Origin: an uncultured Marinifilum sp.
GTDB taxonomy: Bacteria; Bacteroidota; Bacteroidia; Bacteroidales; Marinifilaceae
Reading direction: 5' to 3'
Assembly (NCBI RefSeq): GCF_963677195.1
Contig: NZ_OY781918.1
Location: 4,266,923-4,330,922, forward strand
Length of the DNA: 64,000 bases
Shown here: piece by piece, positions 54,295 to 61,837 of the stretch
How the letters are laid out: each line of letters starts with the position of its first letter
Numbering within the stretch: the first letter of the stretch is position 1
Position numbers and translations under genes: made by a program
The notes under the pieces: generated by a model
Seen by the model: only the letters and a program-made list of their open reading frames with translations
The model's database searches: none
What the model was told of the DNA's origin: nothing

Positions 54295-54310
54295 CCCTCT
54301 CTCTCCGCAA
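54295..54310 (+). repeat. attR: right 16-bp attachment repeat
   Basis: CCCTCTCTCTCCGCAA, identical to the 3' end of tRNA-Ser plus three bases at 18826-18841. Sequence upstream of it is unrelated to the tRNA. Confidence 0.85.
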
Positions 54311-54313
54311 ATT

Positions 54314-54354
54314 AAAATGCAAATACCTAACAGCTAGGTGTTTGCATTTTTTTT
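54314..54354 (+). terminator. Terminator beside attR, probably the native tRNA-Ser terminator
   Basis: 16-bp stem (54314-54329 with 54335-54350, one T-G pair) followed by Ts. In an empty site it would lie directly after tRNA-Ser. Confidence 0.75.
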
Positions 54355-54373
54355 GGACAACATTTGGACAACA
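54352..54373. repeat. Perfect tandem 11-mer next to attR
   Basis: TTTGGACAACA occurs twice head to tail (54352-54362, 54363-54373). The rest of 54374-54458 shows no gene. Confidence 0.6.
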
Positions 54374-54458
54374 AAAGAGAATTTTCTTCTTTTTTTACTC
54401 TTTTAATAGAATTTCCCATTGACCCCAAAAAATACTTTCAGCCTTCTCCCTTAATCCT

Positions 54459-54683
54459 TCATTCAATCTTATAAATAAGTTTAAGTAGTTCTACTTTGTG
54501 ATCATTATTCAACAATTCATCTTCTGATTCTTTTAAGGGATTTAGCCAGTTTGCCTTTTGCTTTGCCCAGTCAATGTATTCTTGTTGATTTGCGGAATGA
54601 TCAGAATGAATATCCATAGCTGCTATATAGGAATGAATACTTTGAGATTCCTGCCATAAAAAAGCCCTATTTCTTAGAATCAT
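54459..54683 (-). CDS. Small protein or gene remnant of unknown function
   Basis: A 74-aa frame from the ATG at 54683, but coding-like sequence continues upstream without a start (GVPSSGLGKKFARDFKDEFQ) to a TAA near 54755. It is rich in charged and aromatic residues (QEYIDWAKQKANWLNPLKES). No signal peptide or membrane helix. I do not recognise it. It may be the C-terminal piece of a decayed gene of a neighbouring element. Confidence 0.4.
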   Translation of the reverse strand: MILRNRAFLWQESQSIHSYIAAMDIHSDHSANQQEYIDWAKQKANWLNPLKESEDELLNNDHKVELLKLIYKIE

Positions 54684-54809
54684 GAATTTTTGAAATTCAT
54701 CTTTGAAGTCCCTGGCAAACTTTTTGCCTAGCCCCGAGGAGGGAACGCCTTATTTCCTGTTTCTTTTTTGGGAAAGATAATTCAAACAAGAATTACCTTT
54801 CCCTTTTAT

Positions 54810-57389
54810 TTAATTTAGCTCCTGATAAATTTTATCAAAAGGCATTTCTCCTATTGGTTTTAAAAGTCGTAAATCAACATACCAATATTCTTTTTGAAGC
54901 TTCTTCATTACCTGTATGGCTTTGCTATTATTCTTGCCTTCTATAAGCACAAGAAAATAATTTCGAAGTATAAACAGATCATTTGTACTTATTTTTAAAG
55001 CCTTTTCAAAATACTCATATGCTTTTTCATATTCAGCCATATTTGCTAATACATTAGCCAAAGCTCCTAACACATCTAAATCATCTGGTGTATCATGATA
55101 ACATTCACGTAGAAGTTTAACTGCTAATACATGATCTCCATTTCTATCAGCATCCAACGCTTTATTATACTTTTGCAAGACTTTAATAGCATCTGTAGAT
55201 AATGCAAAATTTGTTACCCTATAATTAATAGGGTCAACAATGGAAAGTGGAATATCCACTGATCGGTATATCTCCAACTCGTTTTGATGAGGGAAATGTT
55301 GTTTAAACTTTCCTGAGTCAATCAGACCTTTAAAAGTAAACCAGTCTAATTTCTGAGGCTCCAATATAGCTTTGTAATCTAAAATATCTTTGATTTGGGA
55401 ATCAGACGTTATCCGATTTACCAAATCTTGAATTGAAAAACCCTTTAAGTATGTATACGACTTAAGAATTGTTATTAAATCAAAATAATTCACTTTTAAG
55501 CAGGAATCTATTTCAGTATAAACATTCTCGTAAGAATTGGTAACAATCCATTTGTGTTTTTTACCAGATCTATTATTAAAATAGCTCTCCACTCTATTTA
55601 TCTGCCTGCTTGCTTTGCGATCGGTATTAATGTACTCAGAGTATGCGTCTTTCAAATTCAGTCTCATCTTTGTCCTTTTCAACTGAATCAAAATCGTATC
55701 CTTACCATCACTAACTTCTAAATCTACATCACCCTCTCCTTCTCCAAATTCATGTCCATCAAAAATATTTACTTCAAAATGAAGCTTTCTAAAATGCTCT
55801 TTCAATATTTTCTCCATTCCAATGGCGGTTTCCTTCCTAACCTTATTATTGAAAGGTTGATCTAACAATTCTAAGGCATTTTGAGAAATTGAGTAGAACC
55901 AATCGTTATTTGCCAAAAAATGAATCGGACAAAAAATGAATTCACCTAATTTTAAAAACGGCTTCTTAAAAACATCATATTTCAAATTAAAACGATCAAT
56001 TTCTTTTCCCTTTTCAGGTTTATAGCTAATTGGTTTACACAGAGAAGTAATTTTAGTATTAACATCTTTTTCTATTTTTGATTGAGCATCAAATATGTCA
56101 TAGAACTCTCTAGGTTTAATAAATGAAAAAGGCAGATTATCTATTCCTACATAATCAGGAGCTTGCTTGTACATCTTCCTGTATGCTTCAAACCAATTCA
56201 AAATATCTTCATTGCCATAAAAAAGATTTTCGATAACTGATCTCATCATATTTGAAGCTGAAATAAGCGGTTGGAATATTCTCTCTGAATTTAAATTATT
56301 CGCTGCAGGAAACTTTGAGAGATTCAGATCATTCATAAATTTATAAAGTGCATGAGTTTGAGTCTGACATCTCCATTCGTAATCAATATCTGCCTGCGTA
56401 GATTCATCTGGGAATAAAAAATCACCATTTTTTAATTGATTGGAAAAAATATCCCTAGCGTCAGACAAATAGTCTACTTTATTAATATCATAACGTTTCC
56501 CATCAAGTTCCCACTTATAGTAATCTGAGGAACTTCTATCAAATGAAATAAGCCCGCCATTATCTTTTGGAGTAAGCTTAGGATCGAAACAATAAGGATC
56601 TACTCTTGTTTCAATAAAACTCAACCAATTACGAGTGGCAGTCATCAATTCACTTAGTTCACACAAAACACTTTGAGATGAATTGATCCTTTTTAAAAAT
56701 GCATCTTTAATTCCCTCTGGATTAGGAGTATGAATTTCGACTCCCTTTGGAAGTTTAGAGAAAATCATTTGAATTAGCATACTATACAATCGCCCCAAAT
56801 AATGCGAGTTCACATTATTCCTGTCATTATAAAAGGCTATTTCTATTGCTATAGTAATTTCAATTAAAACCTCATGAAGTTGCATCTCCGAACCTAGAAA
56901 TTTCATTAAGGATTCTTCTACGTTATTCCATAACTTCTTTTCATTATCTGAAATATGCTTCCAGACATCCCTGTGAGTACTGCAATTAGAAAGAATAGAC
57001 AATTCCTCAGAATTGGCATACCAGTCATTTTTTAGAAATGACTGAGTAACACGTACTCTATCAACAAAAAGTTCCGGCGACAATTTTAGGACTGCTAGTT
57101 GGAAAGGCTTGGGATTTTTTTTACTATCAGCACTCCAGCATTTTGTAAAGTTCTTATACAAAATTTCATCTGCACGATGCGTGCATAAAAGTTTACGCAT
57201 CAGACTTTCGTCATCTGCAATCTTATTACAAAAATTATAGTTTTGGAACCACTCTTTTTGAAGATCTTTATCAGTTAAGAAATTAACTGCATCGTCTTCG
57301 TTAAGAGTTAGTACATGCGATAAGGCAGGGATATATTCTTTTTTAGAATATAATTCTCTTGCCTCTTTTTTAATTTGTTCGTTCATCAT
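54810..57389 (-). CDS. PD-(D/E)XK-like nuclease fused to TPR repeats
   Basis: About 859 aa from 57389; the frame is open to 57473, but the -7 element at 57441-57448 places the transcript start below that, and MMNEQIKKEARELYSKK is a natural beginning. The long N-terminal region (about 1-540) is helical and unlike any family I know. A nuclease core follows: GEGDVDLEVSDGKDTILIQL with D556 and Q569-x-K571, the D...(E/Q)xK pattern of Mrr-like restriction endonuclease folds, preceded by the helix EKILKEHFRKLHFEVNIFDG. Residues about 740-859 are TPRs (DVLGALANVLANMAEYEKAY). Standalone gene in a degraded accessory region. Possible defence or stress nuclease; the function is not proven. Confidence 0.7.
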   Translation of the reverse strand: MMNEQIKKEARELYSKKEYIPALSHVLTLNEDDAVNFLTDKDLQKEWFQNYNFCNKIADDESLMRKLLCTHRADEILYKNFTKCWSADSKKNPKPFQLAVLKLSPELFVDRVRVTQSFLKNDWYANSEELSILSNCSTHRDVWKHISDNEKKLWNNVEESLMKFLGSEMQLHEVLIEITIAIEIAFYNDRNNVNSHYLGRLYSMLIQMIFSKLPKGVEIHTPNPEGIKDAFLKRINSSQSVLCELSELMTATRNWLSFIETRVDPYCFDPKLTPKDNGGLISFDRSSSDYYKWELDGKRYDINKVDYLSDARDIFSNQLKNGDFLFPDESTQADIDYEWRCQTQTHALYKFMNDLNLSKFPAANNLNSERIFQPLISASNMMRSVIENLFYGNEDILNWFEAYRKMYKQAPDYVGIDNLPFSFIKPREFYDIFDAQSKIEKDVNTKITSLCKPISYKPEKGKEIDRFNLKYDVFKKPFLKLGEFIFCPIHFLANNDWFYSISQNALELLDQPFNNKVRKETAIGMEKILKEHFRKLHFEVNIFDGHEFGEGEGDVDLEVSDGKDTILIQLKRTKMRLNLKDAYSEYINTDRKASRQINRVESYFNNRSGKKHKWIVTNSYENVYTEIDSCLKVNYFDLITILKSYTYLKGFSIQDLVNRITSDSQIKDILDYKAILEPQKLDWFTFKGLIDSGKFKQHFPHQNELEIYRSVDIPLSIVDPINYRVTNFALSTDAIKVLQKYNKALDADRNGDHVLAVKLLRECYHDTPDDLDVLGALANVLANMAEYEKAYEYFEKALKISTNDLFILRNYFLVLIEGKNNSKAIQVMKKLQKEYWYVDLRLLKPIGEMPFDKIYQELN

Positions 57390-57440
57390 AGCTAAAATAT
57401 TAAAATTATCGCACTGCGAGATATTCGCCATGATGTTGTG

Positions 57441-57448
57441 CAAATATA
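57441..57448 (-). promoter_or_regulatory. -7 element for the nuclease-TPR gene
   Basis: TATATTTG on the minus strand matches the Bacteroidota -7 box exactly; a TTG at 57473-57471 is 22 nt upstream, slightly far for -33. Confidence 0.45.
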
Positions 57449-57487
57449 ATTTTTTTATTTTAAAAAAATACAATTTAACAAAGTAAT

Positions 57488-57664
57488 CTATTCTATGAAG
57501 TAATTTGAAACATCCTTCTTTATAATATAGTTTGCAAAATCTTTAATGTATTGTGGCCATTTCTTAAGATTGTAATTCCAATAACGATATAAGGGAATTA
57601 AAGATCTCCCTAACAAATTAGATTTACCTAAAATATGAGGTTCAATAGATAATTTTATTAAACC
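57488..57664 (-). pseudogene. C-terminal coding remnant
   Basis: 58 open codons without an ATG, reading GLIKLSIEPHILGKSNLLGR and further LYRYWNYNLKKWPQYIKDFA to YFIE-stop. The composition is clearly protein-like. Stops close it on the 5' side. Family not recognised. Confidence 0.5.
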
Positions 57665-57850
57665 CTAATAATCTTTATAAATAATGAAGAATCTAAAAAC
57701 CAGTGTATCTTAAGTGTTAACCCACACAAACTCCACTCAGAGTATACACTTTTAATAAAAACGAACTGAATAAAAGCTACTACCGATTGGATAAATTAGT
57801 GGGCTATATTTTGCAGCCCAAATATTCCCTTAAGGTTAATTGATTAGCCG

Positions 57851-58016
57851 TTATTCGAAATCCTCCTCTTCAAAATCCAATTCATCATCTTAATCTATCT
57901 CATATAAAACAGTCCATTCATTGTCGCAATCGGGACATGAATAAACAGTACCAGTTTCAGTGAATGATGAGCCGTAAGCATTCTCTTCGTGGCATCGTGG
58001 GCATACAAATATTCAT
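57851..58016 (-). pseudogene. Zinc-ribbon protein pseudogene
   Basis: The frame reads FVCPRCHEENAYGSSFTETG, then TVYSCPDCDNEWTVLYEID, TAA, DDELDFEEEDFE, stop. Two CxxC pairs define a zinc ribbon. It has two lesions: the ATG at 58016 is one base out of frame with the body, and an in-frame TAA at 57892-57890 splits off the acidic tail. The remaining gaps 57665-57850 and 58017-58191 show no gene. Confidence 0.65.
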
Positions 58017-58191
58017 AATATCTTATTTTTATTAAAATGAATTTAAACACTCTATTTTTTTAACTTCTCTCACAGAGAACCAATTTAGGAAACAAGCGGA
58101 ACGATCAAGAGGATTTTAAAGCCCATAACGATTTTTTGCCGAGGTCCCAAAAGAGAAAACCATTGTTCCTGTTCTCCTTAAATTTTACAAT

Positions 58192-58395
58192 TCATACCGG
58201 TATAATTCTCTCATCATAATCGCCATCAATTATGTCTTTAATTTCCATATTATCAAGTGTTGCTTTTGAAAATAAAAATGTGGCTTGAAACTTATTATTT
58301 TTCTTCGTTATATCACCAAAATTAGCTTCAATGAATGGTTTGCTTGATAATTTTTTGCATTTCCATTTTTTATTTTCAAACAGATAACCCGCCAT
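58192..58395 (-). CDS. Hypothetical protein, possibly frameshifted at its 5' end
   Basis: A 67-aa frame beginning AGYLFENKKWKCKKLSSKPF and ending DGDYDERIIPV. Coding-like sequence continues upstream without a start (KGVNNAKSAKGSTPQQT), while an ATG further up (58476 region, MSKMISKSNK) is in another frame, so the gene may have lost a base near 58440. No family recognised. Divergent from the gene at 58494. Confidence 0.4.
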   Translation of the reverse strand: MAGYLFENKKWKCKKLSSKPFIEANFGDITKKNNKFQATFLFSKATLDNMEIKDIIDGDYDERIIPV

Positions 58396-58493
58396 AGTTT
58401 GTTGTGGCGTACTTCCCTTTGCACTTTTAGCATTATTAACTCCTTTTATTACTTTTACTTATCATCTTACTCATTATGCAACTTTAATATTTT

Positions 58494-59051
58494 ATGAAAT
58501 TAAATAAAACACAAATTCAATTTGTAGATCTTTTTTTTAATCGTTGTCTGAAAGCCTATCCACATTCATGTGCTTATTTAAAATATGCTCGTTATCCACA
58601 AACAATACTAGATATTGAATATCCTGAGAGACAAATGATTTTTGATCATTTATTAGACGAAGGATTAATTGAAGGAAGTTATGAACATCCTTCCTATTTT
58701 AGACTTACAAAATTAGGTTTCAAATATAAATCTTATCAGATTTACTTAGAGCACACAATAAAAAGCATTCAGAAACCAATTTTAAATGTAGATGAAGATT
58801 TAAATGTATATGCTCTTTATAGAGAGGTTAATAAAGATGAATATTATTTTGTGTCTGTTAAGCAAATTGAAAAATATCATGGTATGGATGATATAATATT
58901 TTCTTGTTTTCAAACTAAATTTGATGAAGAAAATAGTAGCATTAGAATAATTGATAATATACCATTACTTATACCAGAAAAGAATTTAAGGTGTTGTTTA
59001 TTGCAACGTAACCATCCGACCAAGCCCATCTTTTCTTTCATTTTTCGATAA
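58494..59051 (+). CDS. Hypothetical protein truncated by IS66
   Basis: A 185-aa frame. The first 171 residues are native: an N-terminal helical part that may be winged-helix-like (RQMIFDHLLDEGLIEGSYEH followed by FRLTKLGFKYKSY), then a mixed domain (DLNVYALYREVNKDEYYFVS). The last 14 residues (RNHPTKPIFSFIFR) come from the left inverted repeat of the IS66 element that begins at 59008. So the true C-terminus is lost. No known family; no membrane or export signal. Confidence 0.6.
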   Translation: MKLNKTQIQFVDLFFNRCLKAYPHSCAYLKYARYPQTILDIEYPERQMIFDHLLDEGLIEGSYEHPSYFRLTKLGFKYKSYQIYLEHTIKSIQKPILNVDEDLNVYALYREVNKDEYYFVSVKQIEKYHGMDDIIFSCFQTKFDEENSSIRIIDNIPLLIPEKNLRCCLLQRNHPTKPIFSFIFR

Positions 59052-59065
59052 TTTAATTTTGGAGC

Positions 59066-59332
59066 ATGACAAAAGAAGAAATCATGTTTAAGGAGGTTGA
59101 GTTGTATTTGGAGAGCGATTTAAATCAGTATGAATTTTCGAAGGGAAAAGATTATACCCGACACGGATTACAGTATTGGCTGAAAAAATACCGTTTGCAA
59201 AATCCAAGTGAGGGATCCTGTCAATCTGAAGGGCATTTTCAAGAGATCAATTTATCGGATGGCAAAAAACAGGCTGAAAAAGTTATGGAAATCACGACAA
59301 AATCGGGAACTCAAATTATAATTTACGAGTAG
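59066..59332 (+). CDS. tnpA: IS66 accessory protein TnpA
   Basis: An 88-aa protein at the first position of the IS66 gene set, with the helix-turn-helix-like KDYTRHGLQYWLKKYRLQ common to the small first protein of IS66 elements. Its stop abuts the ATG of the next gene (TAGATG), so translation is coupled. Role in transposition: DNA-binding accessory, as known for the family. Slightly shorter than many relatives. Confidence 0.8.
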   Translation: MTKEEIMFKEVELYLESDLNQYEFSKGKDYTRHGLQYWLKKYRLQNPSEGSCQSEGHFQEINLSDGKKQAEKVMEITTKSGTQIIIYE

Positions 59333-59695
59333 ATGATTGCAATTTCAACCAACACAAAAATATTTGTCTACAGTCAGCCTTGTGATATGCGCAAGGGCTT
59401 CGATGGCTTATCGGGTCTGGTACAAAACAGGATGCAATTGGATCCTATGAATGGATACCTTTTTGTGTTTTTCAATAAAAACAGGACTCATGTAAAGATA
59501 TTATTCTGGGATAAAGATGGATTTTGTATTTATTACAAGCGTTTGGAAAAAGGCACTTTTAAGCGACCAACAGCACGAATTGATACTCCTAATTTTGAGT
59601 TAACTAATGAAGAATTATTCATGATTTTACGAGGAATTGATTTTGAAAAATGCAAGAAGCGTAGAAGATATTTATCTACAAATTTTGTTGATTAA
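59333..59695 (+). CDS. tnpB: IS66 accessory protein TnpB (Orf2)
   Basis: A 120-aa protein with the IS66 Orf2 signature: KIFVYSQPCDMRKGFDGLSGL, GYLFVFFNKNRTHVKILFWD and the DGFCIYYKRLEKGTFKRP block. Length is normal. Required together with TnpA for IS66 transposition in studied members. It directly follows tnpA and precedes tnpC by 32 bases. Confidence 0.93.
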   Translation: MIAISTNTKIFVYSQPCDMRKGFDGLSGLVQNRMQLDPMNGYLFVFFNKNRTHVKILFWDKDGFCIYYKRLEKGTFKRPTARIDTPNFELTNEELFMILRGIDFEKCKKRRRYLSTNFVD

Positions 59696-59727
59696 AATTC
59701 TATGGATAATCAGGTTTTTAGAAGGCT

Positions 59728-61236
59728 TTGATGTATTTTAACATCATGAGTTTAAAGCTGGAAAATAAGAGCAAAGATGAACTTTTGGAGTTAATTCAAA
59801 AGCAAAATTTGTTGATTCAGGAAAATGAACAGACCATTACCAGCCAACAAAACTATATCAAACAATTACAGCGCATTGCATTTGGTAGTAAAAGTGAACG
59901 TTTTGCAAAAGGTTCTGTTGACGAAAATCAATTAAGCCTATCTTTCGAAGAACTTGCCCAAAAAGATAAGGATATAAAGGATGAAACCGTAAAGGAAAAG
60001 ATCAGTTATACCCGTAAAAAAGCCAGCAATCATAAAGGAAGAAACAAACTGCCGGAACATTTGCCTGTGCGTGAAATCATCATTAATCCGGAAGAAAATA
60101 TAAATGGCTTAAAGAAAATTGGCGAGGAAAGAACCGAGATTTTAGAATATACACCAGGTAAATTTTTCAAGTTGGTTTTAATTCGTCCAAAATACGAAAA
60201 AGAAAATCAGGAAGGTGTCTTAATTGCTGATATGCCCTCACGTCCCATTGAAAAATGTTTGGCCGGAAATGCCCTTTTATCTTCTATTTTGATTAATAAA
60301 TATGTGGATCATTTGCCATTGTATCGTCAACGCCAGATTTTCAAACGAGCCGATATCGATATTGCTCCATCGACCATCGATTCATGGGTACAGCAGTTGG
60401 GTGATCTGTTAAATCCGCTGTATGAAGCCATGGTGAATACTGTTAAAAATGATGGCTACCTGCAGGCTGATGAAACGCCAACCCGGGTTTTAGATAAGCA
60501 GAAAAAAGGCAAAACCCATCGTGGATTTTATTGGGTTTATCATTCGCCGCTAAAACGGATGGTTGTTTTCGATTATCAAAAGAGGCGAAATAAGGATGCT
60601 CCCCGAAAAATATTGAATGAATTTGCCGGATATTTGCAAACCGACGGATATAAAGTTTACGATCAGTATAAAAATAAAAAAGAAGTTACCCATTTGGCCT
60701 GTTGGGCTCATGCCCGCCGATATTTTGAAAAAGCACTGGATCAAGATCAAACCAGAGCTGAATTTGCAATGCTCCAAATTCAAAAGATATATGCCATCGA
60801 AAGAGAAATATCAGATTTATCTGCTGATCAGAAAAAAGCTGTTCGCTTGGAAAAATCACTTCCGGTTTTGAATAATTTTGGAAAATGGATTTGTAATGAA
60901 AGCAAGTTGGTACTTCCCAAAAGTTCCATTGGAAAGGCATTTTTATATGCCATTAATTTATGGGATAGTCTGCTGGCATATCTATATAACGGAGAATTAT
61001 TGATTGATAACAATCCCATTGAAAACAGTATTCGTCCCAATGCACTTGGTCGCAAAAATTACCTGTTTGCAGGATCGCATGAAGGTGCAAAAAGAACAGC
61101 TATGTTCTATACATTTTTTGGAACCTGTAAAATGCACAATGTAGATCCTCAAAAATGGCTCAATTCAGTACTTGAACAAATTGCAGATCATAAAGTGAAT
61201 AAATTGTATGAGCTATTTCCTCAGAATTTAATGTAG
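59728..61236 (+). CDS. tnpC: IS66 transposase TnpC
   Basis: A 502-aa DDE transposase. N-terminal leucine-rich coiled coil (NLLIQENEQTITSQQNYIKQ), then FGSKSERF, a linker, and the catalytic domain with D in LQADETPTRVL, D in YLQTDGYKVYD and E in DNNPIENSIRPNALGRKNYL. The start may be at 59746 (MSLKLENKS) rather than 59728. The frame is intact, so the element may still be active. Confidence 0.95.
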   Translation: MMYFNIMSLKLENKSKDELLELIQKQNLLIQENEQTITSQQNYIKQLQRIAFGSKSERFAKGSVDENQLSLSFEELAQKDKDIKDETVKEKISYTRKKASNHKGRNKLPEHLPVREIIINPEENINGLKKIGEERTEILEYTPGKFFKLVLIRPKYEKENQEGVLIADMPSRPIEKCLAGNALLSSILINKYVDHLPLYRQRQIFKRADIDIAPSTIDSWVQQLGDLLNPLYEAMVNTVKNDGYLQADETPTRVLDKQKKGKTHRGFYWVYHSPLKRMVVFDYQKRRNKDAPRKILNEFAGYLQTDGYKVYDQYKNKKEVTHLACWAHARRYFEKALDQDQTRAEFAMLQIQKIYAIEREISDLSADQKKAVRLEKSLPVLNNFGKWICNESKLVLPKSSIGKAFLYAINLWDSLLAYLYNGELLIDNNPIENSIRPNALGRKNYLFAGSHEGAKRTAMFYTFFGTCKMHNVDPQKWLNSVLEQIADHKVNKLYELFPQNLM

Positions 61237-61276
61237 TTGGTCGGATGGGTACCTAGAAAGCAAATTCTTCAACAAA

Positions 61277-61303
61277 AAAGGGTAAACTTTACGTCTACCC
61301 TTT
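61277..61303 (-). terminator. Terminator of the interrupted GH3 gene
   Basis: 8-bp stem AAAGGGTA/TACCCTTT with a T-run on the minus-strand side, just past the GH3 remnant's stop at 61337. Confidence 0.6.
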
Positions 61304-61403
61304 CCTTTTAATAATTTCCAGCTTATTTAATAAGCTTCATTTTAGCTGATAATACCCTTTTGTTGGTGCTTTATAGCTAGGTAAAACGGATCAGTTTCAA
61401 AAG

Positions 61404-61434
61404 TTGGGTCTGCGTACAAAAAGGAATACCTTTG
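61404..61434 (+). promoter_or_regulatory. Promoter in the left end of the ISAon1-type element
   Basis: TTG (61404-61406), 20-nt spacer, TACCTTTG (61427-61434). The -33 box lies in the inverted repeat, so transposase binding there could repress transcription. Confidence 0.6.
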
Positions 61435-61462
61435 CTGATAGAAAAAACACTTTAGATTATAT

Positions 61463-61837
61463 ATGCAAAAGTCACTACTCTCACTATTTTTTCCAGAAGG
61501 TCTTTTAGATTATTTTAATATAATAGATTTTAAAGAGGTTTCTAGCGGGAAAGAAATTTACGAAAGAAGATTAACTATTTATTTAGAAGAAAAGAAGATT
61601 ATTCCTGAGGAATATAAGGATTATTCTATCAAAGCCAGTGGTTTTATGCCAGCACGAGAAATAGAAGATTATCCCATTCGAGATATGTTAGTTAAGCTTA
61701 ATGTCAAGCGTCGTCGTTGGGATGTTGTTGTTGATGGCAAGAGTAAAAAAGTAAGTAGAGATTGGAATTTGATCATTTCAGGAACTCGCATGTCTGCAGA
61801 GTATTCTGCTTTTTTAAAAGAAGTTAGTCGATTTTAA
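61463..61837 (+). CDS. ISAon1-family transposase N-terminal region protein
   Basis: A 124-aa protein matching the short first frame of ISAon1-type elements, which holds the DNA-binding part (YSIKASGFMPAREIEDYPIR, NVKRRRWDVVVDGKSKKVSR). It stops at TTT-TAA within a run of four Ts. A +1 slip on TTT would continue directly into the second frame, which has no ATG nearby. Promoter 29 bases upstream. Confidence 0.85.
   Translation: MQKSLLSLFFPEGLLDYFNIIDFKEVSSGKEIYERRLTIYLEEKKIIPEEYKDYSIKASGFMPAREIEDYPIRDMLVKLNVKRRRWDVVVDGKSKKVSRDWNLIISGTRMSAEYSAFLKEVSRF

Larger units (their letters stand above)
18826..54310. mobile_element. 35.5-kb tRNA-Ser-integrated island carrying a T9SS-linked surface/toxin cluster
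   Basis: The island is bounded by 16-bp direct repeats, the left one being the 3' end of an intact tRNA-Ser. A tyrosine recombinase lies 310 bp inside the left end. Similar GGTGAACA motifs sit near both ends (18953-18985 and 54227-54234), as expected for recombinase arm sites. The cargo is one long minus-strand operon (21098-49535) plus two plus-strand genes (50052-54185). No relaxase, conjugation, phage or replication gene is visible, so transfer would need help. Seen directly: repeats, tRNA, recombinase. Inferred: that the whole interval moves as a unit. Confidence 0.8.
59008..61252 (+). mobile_element. IS66-family insertion sequence
   Basis: 2245 bp with 16-bp terminal inverted repeats differing at one base (GTAACCATCCGACCAA left; complement of the right end GTACCCATCCGACCAA) and the three IS66 genes in order. 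The 8 bases on either side (ATTGCAAC and CTAGAAAG) do not match, so the usual 8-bp target duplication is absent. Confidence 0.9.

Noticed and set aside
18826..54310. Island as a full integrative and conjugative element or prophage
   Set aside because: No relaxase, mating-pair, coupling, capsid, portal or terminase gene is visible in the interval.
54149..54337. 62-codon plus-strand frame crossing attR
   Set aside because: It spans the attachment repeat and the terminator and has no protein-like character.
60550..61055. Minus- and plus-strand frames inside the IS66 transposase gene
   Set aside because: They overlap the intact tnpC completely and match no family.
61815..61824. T-TTA-AAA as a -1 frameshift site in the ISAon1-type element
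   Set aside because: A -1 shift there meets a TAG within three codons; the second frame is reached by +1, not -1.
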